Positions 26,117 through 34,352 of a stretch of 64,000 bases of DNA are shown here, in pieces (position 1 is the first letter of the stretch; each line of letters opens with the position of its first letter). The notes beneath the pieces were generated by a model. That model saw only the letters and a list, made by a program, of their open reading frames with translations, made no database searches and was not told where the DNA came from. The stretch comes from Thermoflavimicrobium daqui (GTDB taxonomy: Bacteria; Bacillota; Bacilli; Thermoactinomycetales; Thermoactinomycetaceae), in assembly GCF_003313465.1 (NCBI RefSeq), contig NZ_KZ845676.1, forward strand, positions 1 to 64,000. Reading direction: 5' to 3'. The translations under genes and the position numbers were made by a program.

Positions 26117-27055
26117 ATGGGACGGCTGCTTCTTCATGTTCATACGGTTATCCCCGATACAGTCACTACCTTAGAACAGGATGAACAAGATCAGGAAAAT
26201 CCTTGGATGGAAAGCGAACCATTTCAATGGATGAAAAGAACTTATCACTTTCCACAAGAAACCCGTTTGGCATTTCGTCATATTCCGATTCCTGAGCTTA
26301 GGATGAGTACGGCTGACTTTGCTTATACTCATTTACAAAGTCAGCCTTCTTTTCAACTACAGATCGATGGCTTGATCTATTGTCATGAAACGTTGGAATT
26401 GTCCCCTTCATTGATCCCCAGCTTAAAATTAAGAAAGCGAATGAAGTGGAAAAAATCACTTCCACTTACATTGGGACAAATGGGTAGTCTTAGTTGTATC
26501 AATGGGCTTACCTTAGCTAACCAAATGATACAAAGTCAAGCAGTAGAGACTCTTTGGCTTCTTTGTATTGCCGACCGCGTCTCTTTTCCATTTCATCGTC
26601 ATCAGTGGTCGGGTTATCCCAAAGGAGACGGAATCACCTGTTTGAGTGTGTCACGTAAGCAAGGTGGATATGCGTTGTTAGATAGCCAGTTTCACTTAGG
26701 GAGTATACAGCCAGATATCCAAACCTGGAGCTTTGCTGAGTATGAGCAAGCAGTCCATCGGCTAATCGATCACGTGAAAGAGCTGTGGAAACGATACAAA
26801 GATCATGATCAACCAATTGACCTCATCATTCCTCAGATGATTCATGAAGAATTCATCAGTCAGTTGGTACAACAGCTTGAAGCCAATGTATTCTTACGAA
26901 CGAATTGGCCACAAATCAATTTGCTAGGAAGTGATCCTTGGTATTCGCTAAGTGAAGCAGAGAAGTCAGGTCAAGTCAAGGAAGGGCAAATGATCTTATT
27001 AATTTTTGGCAGTGTCGATTATGGTATTGGTTCATTGCTATTAAAAAAGAGGTAA
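26117..27055 (+). CDS. Second KAS III-like protein, strongly diverged
   Basis: A 312-residue protein with the fold's nucleophile-elbow segment GQMGSLSCINGLTLANQMI and a closing strand GQMILLIFGSVDYGIGSLLL. These resemble the Cys-containing helix and the C-terminal Gly-rich strand of KAS III. The catalytic His and Asn motifs are not seen. It is placed directly after the first KAS-like gene (ATG 26117 after AAGGAGGAAGG), and may form a heterodimer with it, like chain-length-factor partners in type II systems. The family call is moderate; function is inference. Confidence 0.6.
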   Translation: MGRLLLHVHTVIPDTVTTLEQDEQDQENPWMESEPFQWMKRTYHFPQETRLAFRHIPIPELRMSTADFAYTHLQSQPSFQLQIDGLIYCHETLELSPSLIPSLKLRKRMKWKKSLPLTLGQMGSLSCINGLTLANQMIQSQAVETLWLLCIADRVSFPFHRHQWSGYPKGDGITCLSVSRKQGGYALLDSQFHLGSIQPDIQTWSFAEYEQAVHRLIDHVKELWKRYKDHDQPIDLIIPQMIHEEFISQLVQQLEANVFLRTNWPQINLLGSDPWYSLSEAEKSGQVKEGQMILLIFGSVDYGIGSLLLKKR

Positions 27056-27101
27056 AGAAAAGCCTAGGCATACCAGATATTTGGATGCCTGGGCTTTTTC
27101 T
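27056..27101 (+). terminator. Intrinsic terminator of the ACP operon
   Basis: aaagcctaggcat / atgcctgggcttt stem followed by tttct. Confidence 0.85.
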
Positions 27102-27256
27102 ATAGTGATAAACAGTCTCTATTTTTAGGCTTCAGAGAAAAAAAGACGAATAGCAAATGTCTCGTAAGCTAAGGTCATTTGATAAGCTAACCTTCCTTTT
27201 GTAAATCGTTCATTGCTTCATCTATTTTTTTAGTATTACAATATCAAAATTTATGA

Positions 27257-27285
27257 TTGAATATACTAAAAGTACTTGTTATACT
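27257..27285 (+). promoter_or_regulatory. Promoter of the helicase operon
   Basis: TTGAAT, a 17-base spacer and TATACT lie 56 bases before the start codon. The half-sites ttagtat upstream (from about 27230) and atactaa at 27263-27269 form an inverted repeat that overlaps the promoter. Confidence 0.6.
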
Positions 27286-27341
27286 ATATTTACACACAGT
27301 CATTCCTATTTCGACAAGTAACAGAAGGTAGGGTGAATTTC

Positions 27342-29789
27342 ATGAAGATCAACCCGAATTATTCGGTGATCATCTATACGACTGAGATTAATAAAAAAAT
27401 GATCGAACAAATAGAACAATGGATACAATCAGGAATTAAAGTACTATTATTCACGACGGATATATTGGAAGAATATGAGGAAAAGACTCTTTGGCAAAAA
27501 TGGAGGAAGCAACAATTTTACTACTGGTTTGAAATTCCGTTTCGTGCTGAATACGATAACCGAACAGTCTATTTTATCGATGGACAGATTACAGACTTAG
27601 GATTATTTGAGTATCTATGCAAACATAGTCAACAGCAAGGATTCTACTCTTTTAACTCTGAGCAGTATCGAGTTGAACATGCGCCACCACATCATCATTT
27701 ATTTGTCATGGCTGGATCGGGAACAGGTAAAACCACCGTCATGATTAATCGGCTCCTCTATTTAAAACATTTGAACCCTACCTTTCTATTTTCACAAGTA
27801 GCGATGATCACTTTTACCAACGAGGCTGCAACCGTCATCCGTCAGAAGCTTCATCGACGCATTAGAGATTACTATGAACTAACGATGAATCGAAAATATC
27901 TGGATTGGATCGATGAGCTTAGGAATGTAGAGATAAGTACCATTCATACTTTTGCAAAAAAGCTATTTGAAAGAGACGGAAGAGAGATAGGCTTTTCGAA
28001 AAAGATTCAGATTCGAGGCTATCAAGAAGAGAGAAGGTTTCAGATCGAGAGAATGATTGATCAGTTTGCTCATGATCATCCAGAAATTTATCAGCAGTTT
28101 GAGACAAACAGGTACTATCATTTGGTTCAGTCGATTCAATCTGTCATTGAACAATTGGATCATCAATCTCTACATGAAACGGATATCGAGTCGATCGATT
28201 TTGGTTATGATGACAAAGGTTTTGGTCAGCTACTAAAATATGTCATTGTCAATGGGATGAGAGAACTGCAGTTGATCAAGGAAGAAAATGACCAATGGGA
28301 AGTTCATGACCTGATTCGCAAACTGCACGATTTACAGCAAGTAGAAGGATTTAAACCACAGGTTAAGCTGCAATATATCATGGTTGACGAATTTCAGGAT
28401 ACAGATGCGGTTCAGGTTCAATTTTTATTATGGTTACAAAAAGTTATACCATATTGTCGACTCTTCGTGGTTGGCGATGTCAAACAAAGTATTTATCGCT
28501 TTCGTGGAGCTGATTATACCGCTTTTACCCAATTGCGAAAAGGATTACCAGATCAACCTCTCACCCAGATTCATCTCAATAAAAACTATCGAAGTCAAAG
28601 CACATTGCTCGAGGAGATGGATAGCCTGTTTAAAAATTGGGGTGCGAAAATTGAAGGGTTTCCTTATCAGTCGAAGGATAAATTACAAGCGATGAATCGA
28701 GAGGGCGAAGGAGGAATTTATGAGCAGGATTTTAGCTTGAATGTGGTTTGGAAAAAAGTCCTTAGTGAATTAGAAGGGAAAGAGACAGCGATACTGGTTC
28801 GCTCAAATGCATTGGTACAAGAAACGATTGCAAAATGTGAACAAATGGGTTTTTTCTGTGAGGGGAATACGAGTGGAAGTTTTTACCGTTCTCTTCCCGT
28901 CCGAGAGCTGTATCTGGTGATTCGCTTTTTGCTTCTGCCCCAATCTAGCTCCAGCCTTTATGCTTTACATCGTTCTTCTTATGGCGATGATACTCTGTCT
29001 CATCAAGAGTTGATTCACCATTTTACACCCGATCGAGATTATGCCCTGTCTTTATTACAAAAACAACCTGATTATGATTATTGGCAACAGATCTTGCGGA
29101 TGGCGAAGTATACCCCACCTGTGATTTTATTGGAAGAAATCATCAAAACGAGGCAACCACATCAGCGATATGGCGAACGACTTTGGCTAAGGATTTCACG
29201 CAAGCGGTCAGAAGTAGATCCGCCATTACTTAAAAAACAATGTCTGTACCTGTTGGATCAATATCAAACCCGTTTAAGCTATCTGCTCTATCTCTTGAAA
29301 AAGCATTTTTCTGACTCGATTGCGACCTTGCATGGACTGGAACGTTTTCTACGCATTCATATGCAGACAGATACGGAAGAAAAAGATCCGAAAGTACCAG
29401 AGCGTGTAGGAAACCAGACGCATATTTTCCGCTGTATGACCGTTCACCAAGCCAAGGGGCAAGAATTTGATCATGTGGTGTTACCACGGACTGACTCGGC
29501 TTTTATCGTGCCAGAGCATCCGCATATTTTTGTCGATTTAAAAGGGAGTACTCCTAGTGTTGCCTATCAGCTCAAATTGGACGATCAACTTTTATGGAAT
29601 AGTATATATAGTCAATTGAAACAAAAAGAACGAGATGAGTTAATTGCGGAAGAAACACGGCTTCTCTATGTGGCGATGACTCGGGCAAGGAAGAGTTTAT
29701 TTATTCAAACTCCGGCTATTTTTAAACAAAAACGACCAAATAGCTGGGCTGATCTGCTGAGTTGGAAAGGAGAGAAAGTGATTGTTTAG
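27342..29789 (+). CDS. UvrD/AddA-type SF1 helicase with a novel N-terminal domain
   Basis: An 815-residue SF1A helicase. Walker A is AGSGTGKTT (Lys130). Other motifs in order are MITFTNEAA, VDEFQDTDAVQ (II), VVGDVKQSIYRFRGAD (III), HLNKNYRSQ (IV), MTVHQAKGQEFDHVVLP (V) and LLYVAMTRARKSLF (VI). The first 120 residues precede the helicase and match nothing I know. There is no C-terminal PD-(D/E)XK nuclease, unlike AddA. ATG 27342 follows GGTAGGGTGA. Its stop overlaps the AddB-like gene, so the two probably form a complex. A housekeeping RecBCD/AddAB role is possible, but a defence role fits the neighbourhood. Confidence 0.85.
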   Translation: MKINPNYSVIIYTTEINKKMIEQIEQWIQSGIKVLLFTTDILEEYEEKTLWQKWRKQQFYYWFEIPFRAEYDNRTVYFIDGQITDLGLFEYLCKHSQQQGFYSFNSEQYRVEHAPPHHHLFVMAGSGTGKTTVMINRLLYLKHLNPTFLFSQVAMITFTNEAATVIRQKLHRRIRDYYELTMNRKYLDWIDELRNVEISTIHTFAKKLFERDGREIGFSKKIQIRGYQEERRFQIERMIDQFAHDHPEIYQQFETNRYYHLVQSIQSVIEQLDHQSLHETDIESIDFGYDDKGFGQLLKYVIVNGMRELQLIKEENDQWEVHDLIRKLHDLQQVEGFKPQVKLQYIMVDEFQDTDAVQVQFLLWLQKVIPYCRLFVVGDVKQSIYRFRGADYTAFTQLRKGLPDQPLTQIHLNKNYRSQSTLLEEMDSLFKNWGAKIEGFPYQSKDKLQAMNREGEGGIYEQDFSLNVVWKKVLSELEGKETAILVRSNALVQETIAKCEQMGFFCEGNTSGSFYRSLPVRELYLVIRFLLLPQSSSSLYALHRSSYGDDTLSHQELIHHFTPDRDYALSLLQKQPDYDYWQQILRMAKYTPPVILLEEIIKTRQPHQRYGERLWLRISRKRSEVDPPLLKKQCLYLLDQYQTRLSYLLYLLKKHFSDSIATLHGLERFLRIHMQTDTEEKDPKVPERVGNQTHIFRCMTVHQAKGQEFDHVVLPRTDSAFIVPEHPHIFVDLKGSTPSVAYQLKLDDQLLWNSIYSQLKQKERDELIAEETRLLYVAMTRARKSLFIQTPAIFKQKRPNSWADLLSWKGEKVIV

Positions 29790-32352
29790 AGTTGAAACCT
29801 ATCAGGATCCGAGAGAGTATTTTTCCACTCTAGAGTTAGAAAAAGATGCATTACATATCACAGGGGATTCGTCTTTGCGCCTCTTTTTAAGAAATAAGAA
29901 TCCGAGAGAGAGGAATCGCATCTTAACCTATGAGGAATTGCAGCAAAAGCTATTTCCCAAATGGACTTCACCATTTGCTCATCTTCTTCTAAAGTCCAAA
30001 ATGCGGGAAGTGATCCAACAACTCTGCAAGGATCAAATTCACTTACAGAGAAGTATGATCGCTTCGTTGGATCCATGGGTGGAACGTTTTCGTTTTCTAG
30101 TGGAGTTAAGTTTAACCCAGATCGCACCTCCTCAAGATCAAAGCCAGCTTACACCAGAAAGAGTACTATTTGTCCAAGTTTGGGAACGATTGCTTGCTGA
30201 TGGGCAGGTGAGACGACTCCTTTTCTCAAGACAAAAAATGGAGCTAGGGCAACGATTGGAACAAGCTTTGGGCAAAAGGCCCCGAGCGTTATATGTATAT
30301 CAGATGATTCAGATGGATGCAAGTCGTGTCTATTTTTTCTTGCAATGCGCCCAGCACCATATTCCGGTTATTTTCCGAATTCCTTACTTAAGTTCTTTGC
30401 CAAAAGTGTATTCCCCTTGGAAAAAGGTTTATGAAAAAATAGCAGGTCATCATTGGCCAGACGATCAGCAGGAAGTATTGATGAAACGGGGACAGAAGTG
30501 GGCTTCCTATATTTCAGATGAAGTTCAGATATTTCCAGAAAAGGATGAAGCCACTCCCCAATTTTATCAATTTGCTTCTCCGATCCATTTTCAGCGTTAC
30601 TTAGAACAAAATCCGATTGTGATCGGTAAAAAACGGATATTGGCAAATAGCAGTATAGAGTTAAACCAAGTGTTTCGTGAATCCAATAGCCTAGTCAAGA
30701 ATCCATTCACTTTTGCGCAACTTCCCTGTAATCGTTTTTTCTTTCATTTATATCAATGTCAAAAGAAAGATGGAAGCATTTATCTGGAATATCAAAATCT
30801 CGTAGAATGCCTAACTTCAGGGTGGATCATGGTTAAAGAGGTGAATGGGATCGAGGCTCACTCCTTACTATTCGACTTGGAGCCTTATATGAAAGGAGCT
30901 CGTCATATTGATGAGATCATCGATAGGATCCAACAATTAAAAGCACTTCAAGAGTCCAGTGAACTATTTGATCAGCAGGCAAGAGAGAAGACGGGGCGAA
31001 ATAAGATAAAACGGTATCTGTCCAATCCCCTACGCCTCTTCCCCTATGTTCACAAAAGTCGTTACTCAATCACGTTAAAGCAGCTGGAAACCCTCGTGAT
31101 TCGCTTGAAGCAAGTTGCCTTACAGCTCCTTCCGGAAGAAGGAAAAGATATTTATTTGAAAGAACATTTTCGTTTATTGAAAGAATTATTTAAGCAAGTC
31201 AAAAGTCATTTGCCATTTGGAAGTGAAGAAGCGAAAGAAGGGATGGAAAAAATTTTTCAAACGACGATCTTTGAGTATTGGCATGCGTCGCGCAAAGAAT
31301 TAAGTGAATGGATGTCTATTCTTCTGTCCAGACCGATCTTTGAATCAGTCGAGACCGAAGGAGATATCGATAATCTAGATCAATTGGAAGGATTAGTTAT
31401 CCAAACAAAAGATATACATGTGACCGATTTATCGCTGTACGCATTGAACCATTATGCCTATCATACTGATATCGCTCCGTTAACCTTCCCTTGGTTAAAA
31501 GAGTTGGGGAAGATGCAATTTTCCCCAGAAGATCCACGATCCCGCATGTATCGGCTCGCTCTATATGTGCACTATCAATGCCATGAGTCAACGAGAGAGT
31601 ACTTGCCTTTTCAAATCTTTTATCTGCTTGCTTTTTCACAAGGAGAGGTCACGTTTAGTTGGATTCAAGACCTACGCGATCATGATGAAAAAGGATTATT
31701 ACTAGAAACTCTTTATCTTCTATATGGGGATCAAGAAGAAGAAATACCGTATTGGCATGAACCAGTCGAAGAAACTAGGTGGAATCCCGGCTTAAGCCAG
31801 CCCCAGCAAAAAATAGACGGGAAACCTTTGCATGGTCAAATTCCAACCGTATACTGGCTGGACAAAGATTTTTGTGCTCGCAAGTTTTTCTTAACTAGTT
31901 TGATCGAGCTACAGCCAATCTACGAATCTGATTATCATCAGCGCATTGCGTTTGGGATCTTAGCAAAGCTGTTTGCCCAGCAGTACGATGGCGAAGAAAA
32001 TGTTTTTGCCTATTTGTTTCCTTTATTTCCGCAATGGAATGAAACATTAAAAAAGAACTTATATCAAACTCAATACCCAACCGATTTATACGATGATCGC
32101 TCATTTCAAAATCTTTCTTATCCCAAGGACATAGGACGCTTGCAACGACTATACAGTTTGTACCAGGTCACCAAACGTTGGAAAGTAAAAAATGCTTATC
32201 GACATGATCGCGAGCATGATTCACAGTGGCTTCAGGAATGGTTAGAATCGATAGACGATAAGCATGTCAAGGCGGAAACCGGACAACATTGTTCGATGTG
32301 TCCATATCTGATGATTTGTGATAAAGGGGAGTTTAGCATTGATCGTCAATGA
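29782..32352 (+). CDS. AddB-like protein with Fe-S cysteines
   Basis: An 856-residue protein that looks like a shortened AddB. Near the C-terminus Cys698 in DKDFCARKFFLTSL and the triple CSMCPYLMIC (Cys837, Cys840, Cys846) give the C-x(n)-C-x2-C-x5-C pattern of the AddB-type iron-sulfur nuclease domain. I could not find the nuclease residues (a G-x-x-D-R-x-D segment and a D-Y-K-type motif) between them, so the nuclease may be dead or much changed. No Walker A is seen. TTG 29782 follows AAAGGAG and overlaps the previous stop. The next gene overlaps it by 14 bases. Confidence 0.65.
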   Translation: MFRVETYQDPREYFSTLELEKDALHITGDSSLRLFLRNKNPRERNRILTYEELQQKLFPKWTSPFAHLLLKSKMREVIQQLCKDQIHLQRSMIASLDPWVERFRFLVELSLTQIAPPQDQSQLTPERVLFVQVWERLLADGQVRRLLFSRQKMELGQRLEQALGKRPRALYVYQMIQMDASRVYFFLQCAQHHIPVIFRIPYLSSLPKVYSPWKKVYEKIAGHHWPDDQQEVLMKRGQKWASYISDEVQIFPEKDEATPQFYQFASPIHFQRYLEQNPIVIGKKRILANSSIELNQVFRESNSLVKNPFTFAQLPCNRFFFHLYQCQKKDGSIYLEYQNLVECLTSGWIMVKEVNGIEAHSLLFDLEPYMKGARHIDEIIDRIQQLKALQESSELFDQQAREKTGRNKIKRYLSNPLRLFPYVHKSRYSITLKQLETLVIRLKQVALQLLPEEGKDIYLKEHFRLLKELFKQVKSHLPFGSEEAKEGMEKIFQTTIFEYWHASRKELSEWMSILLSRPIFESVETEGDIDNLDQLEGLVIQTKDIHVTDLSLYALNHYAYHTDIAPLTFPWLKELGKMQFSPEDPRSRMYRLALYVHYQCHESTREYLPFQIFYLLAFSQGEVTFSWIQDLRDHDEKGLLLETLYLLYGDQEEEIPYWHEPVEETRWNPGLSQPQQKIDGKPLHGQIPTVYWLDKDFCARKFFLTSLIELQPIYESDYHQRIAFGILAKLFAQQYDGEENVFAYLFPLFPQWNETLKKNLYQTQYPTDLYDDRSFQNLSYPKDIGRLQRLYSLYQVTKRWKVKNAYRHDREHDSQWLQEWLESIDDKHVKAETGQHCSMCPYLMICDKGEFSIDRQ

Positions 32353-34012
32353 GCAAACGTATATCGAACAGAGAAGGCAATTTTTTATTAGAACAGCCCG
32401 AGCTTGGCAGAAATATTTTGACGCCGAAGGACTATTACCAGGGATTACTCCTTCTGATGAACAAAAGGCGATTATCCAGCAGGAAGATGATCAACTCATG
32501 ATTAATGGATCAGCAGGAAGTGGGAAAAGTATTACACTAATGTATAAACTATTGAAAGTGATGAAGCAAGAGCAGGAACCACAGCGTATTTTATATGTGA
32601 CATATAATAAAACCTTATTAGACGACTCACGAAAGCGATTAGAGGCAGCGAAAGCATTTCATTCGTTAAAAGAGAGACATCAGCTTCATATGGTGACCTT
32701 TCATCAAATGGTCTACTATCTCATGAAAGAGATGGGATATAAGAAGATTAGAAAAGTAGAATCATCAACTCGTGGGATGCAAAAAATAAAAGATCAGGTT
32801 TATAGACGAATTGCAGCCATATATGGTGAATTAACGGAATCAAAGGAATATAAAAAACTACCAGCAGAGCAACATTTATCTTCCAAGCATACAGTCGAGT
32901 TTCTAGTAGATGAAATCAGATGGATAAAGGAAAATGGTTTTATCACTAAAGAGAAATATTTACAAGTCGAGCGTACCGGGCGGAGTCATAATCCTCGATT
33001 AACCAGACAGCAACGTAAAACCATTTTTAAGATTTATGAAAAATATCAGGAGGACATGGAGAAAAAATATCATCACGCGATGGATTTGGAAGATTATGCG
33101 CTGGAACTATTAAAAATCATGGATCAAGTGCCAGAGAAGCTATATTATGACTATATTTTTATTGATGAAGTTCAAGATTTGCAACCGATGCAGATTTTTG
33201 CCCTTGCCAAGTTAAAAAAGAAGAAAATGGTGCTGACTGGAGATCCAAAACAACGGATTTATAAGACAAGCCCTCATTCCTATAGCTCACTCGGGCTTAA
33301 TCTATCCGGGCGGCGAAATCGCACTTTGCGCCAAAATTTCCGTTCCACCCGACAGATTATGCTGTTAGCGGAATCACTAGAGTTTGAGGATGTGGAAAAT
33401 GACCGACTCGATCATCTCACATTCGTCCGAGAAGGAGAAAGACCAATGATCTCCTATCACCCTGGTTCCCGAAAACTGGCTAATGCCATTATTAGAAATG
33501 TAAAGAAAATCCAAAAGCAAGACCCGTCAGCGTCCATTGCTATTATTCACCGTGATGAGGATCACATGAACAATGGATTAGAGAACCAGTTGAAACAATA
33601 CCTTCAACAACAATTGATGCTGATTTCAACCGAAGAGTATCGTAAAAAGTTTGACCACCAGGCAATCAAAAAGCCAGTCTTTTTTACTGATGTATATAGT
33701 GTGAAGGGATTAGAGTTTGATCATGTCTTTGTCATTCAATTTGACCGTTTTCACTATCCATCGGAAAAGCGCTTGAAGGAGCTAGAGGCACGGTGTACCG
33801 AAGGGATGGACTCCGATAGTTTTCGAAAGGATTTCGATCATTTCTATAGTGATGAGAAAAAGCTTCTCTATGTAGCGATTACCCGCGCGAAACAAACGCT
33901 ACAGATCATGTATGCAGCAGATAAGGACACGAAAATCTCCCAATTTATTCGGGACTTTCCCGTTCGTGCTTATGAAGCAAAAGGCTTTGATAAGAGTAAG
34001 TATGGAAAGTGA
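32339..34012 (+). CDS. UvrD-like SF1 helicase, third gene of the operon
   Basis: A 557-residue SF1 helicase. NGSAGSGKSITLMYK is Walker A, then ILYVTYNKTLLDD, IFIDEVQDLQPMQI (II), VLTGDPKQRIYKTSP (III), LRQNFRSTRQIM (IV), VYSVKGLEFDHVFVIQFDR (V) and LLYVAITRAKQTLQI (VI). The helix-rich 1B insert differs from that of the 27342 gene. TTG 32339 follows AAAGGGGAG inside the end of the AddB-like gene. All three genes overlap, so they are translated together. It resembles the helicase half of the gene at 42747, which lies in the restriction island. Confidence 0.85.
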   Translation: MIVNEQTYIEQRRQFFIRTARAWQKYFDAEGLLPGITPSDEQKAIIQQEDDQLMINGSAGSGKSITLMYKLLKVMKQEQEPQRILYVTYNKTLLDDSRKRLEAAKAFHSLKERHQLHMVTFHQMVYYLMKEMGYKKIRKVESSTRGMQKIKDQVYRRIAAIYGELTESKEYKKLPAEQHLSSKHTVEFLVDEIRWIKENGFITKEKYLQVERTGRSHNPRLTRQQRKTIFKIYEKYQEDMEKKYHHAMDLEDYALELLKIMDQVPEKLYYDYIFIDEVQDLQPMQIFALAKLKKKKMVLTGDPKQRIYKTSPHSYSSLGLNLSGRRNRTLRQNFRSTRQIMLLAESLEFEDVENDRLDHLTFVREGERPMISYHPGSRKLANAIIRNVKKIQKQDPSASIAIIHRDEDHMNNGLENQLKQYLQQQLMLISTEEYRKKFDHQAIKKPVFFTDVYSVKGLEFDHVFVIQFDRFHYPSEKRLKELEARCTEGMDSDSFRKDFDHFYSDEKKLLYVAITRAKQTLQIMYAADKDTKISQFIRDFPVRAYEAKGFDKSKYGK

Positions 34013-34197
34013 TTTTGACTTAAAATTCGGATTATATTTCACAAAGTTGTTCCATTAAGAGAGCCAACCAATTAAAATAAGCTTAGAACACATTTTCGTC
34101 ATTGTCTCTCTCCATAACATATTATGTTTCGGAAATGGTTATAACTGCACCAGATCGAATCGGATAAATACATAAACAGAAAATCACACACTAGTAG
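34013..34197. other. Short intergenic stretch without visible genes
   Basis: AT-rich spacer between the helicase operon and its terminator. I see no frame, promoter or repeat that can be supported. Confidence 0.4.
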
Positions 34198-34226
34198 AGA
34201 TGAGGATATTGGTTCTCATCTTTTTT
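34198..34226 (+). terminator. Intrinsic terminator after the helicase operon
   Basis: agatgag / ctcatct stem with a 10-base loop and a run of T. Confidence 0.7.
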
Positions 34227-34249
34227 CTTGTCATATAAGGGCTTCGAAA

Positions 34250-34306
34250 TTTAGTATCATAATACTAAAAATGGTTATTGAAAATACCAAGGCCTTCGAT
34301 TATACT
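34250..34306 (+). promoter_or_regulatory. Promoter and palindrome upstream of the hsd genes
   Basis: tttagtat / atactaaa is a perfect 8-bp palindrome around cata at 34250-34269. TTGAAA, a 17-base spacer and TATACT follow at 34278-34306. The palindrome half-site also occurs upstream of the helicase operon. Confidence 0.6.
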
Positions 34307-34352
34307 ATAATCGAGAGGAGGGAATGATGGGGATTCAGGGAGGCACATAACT

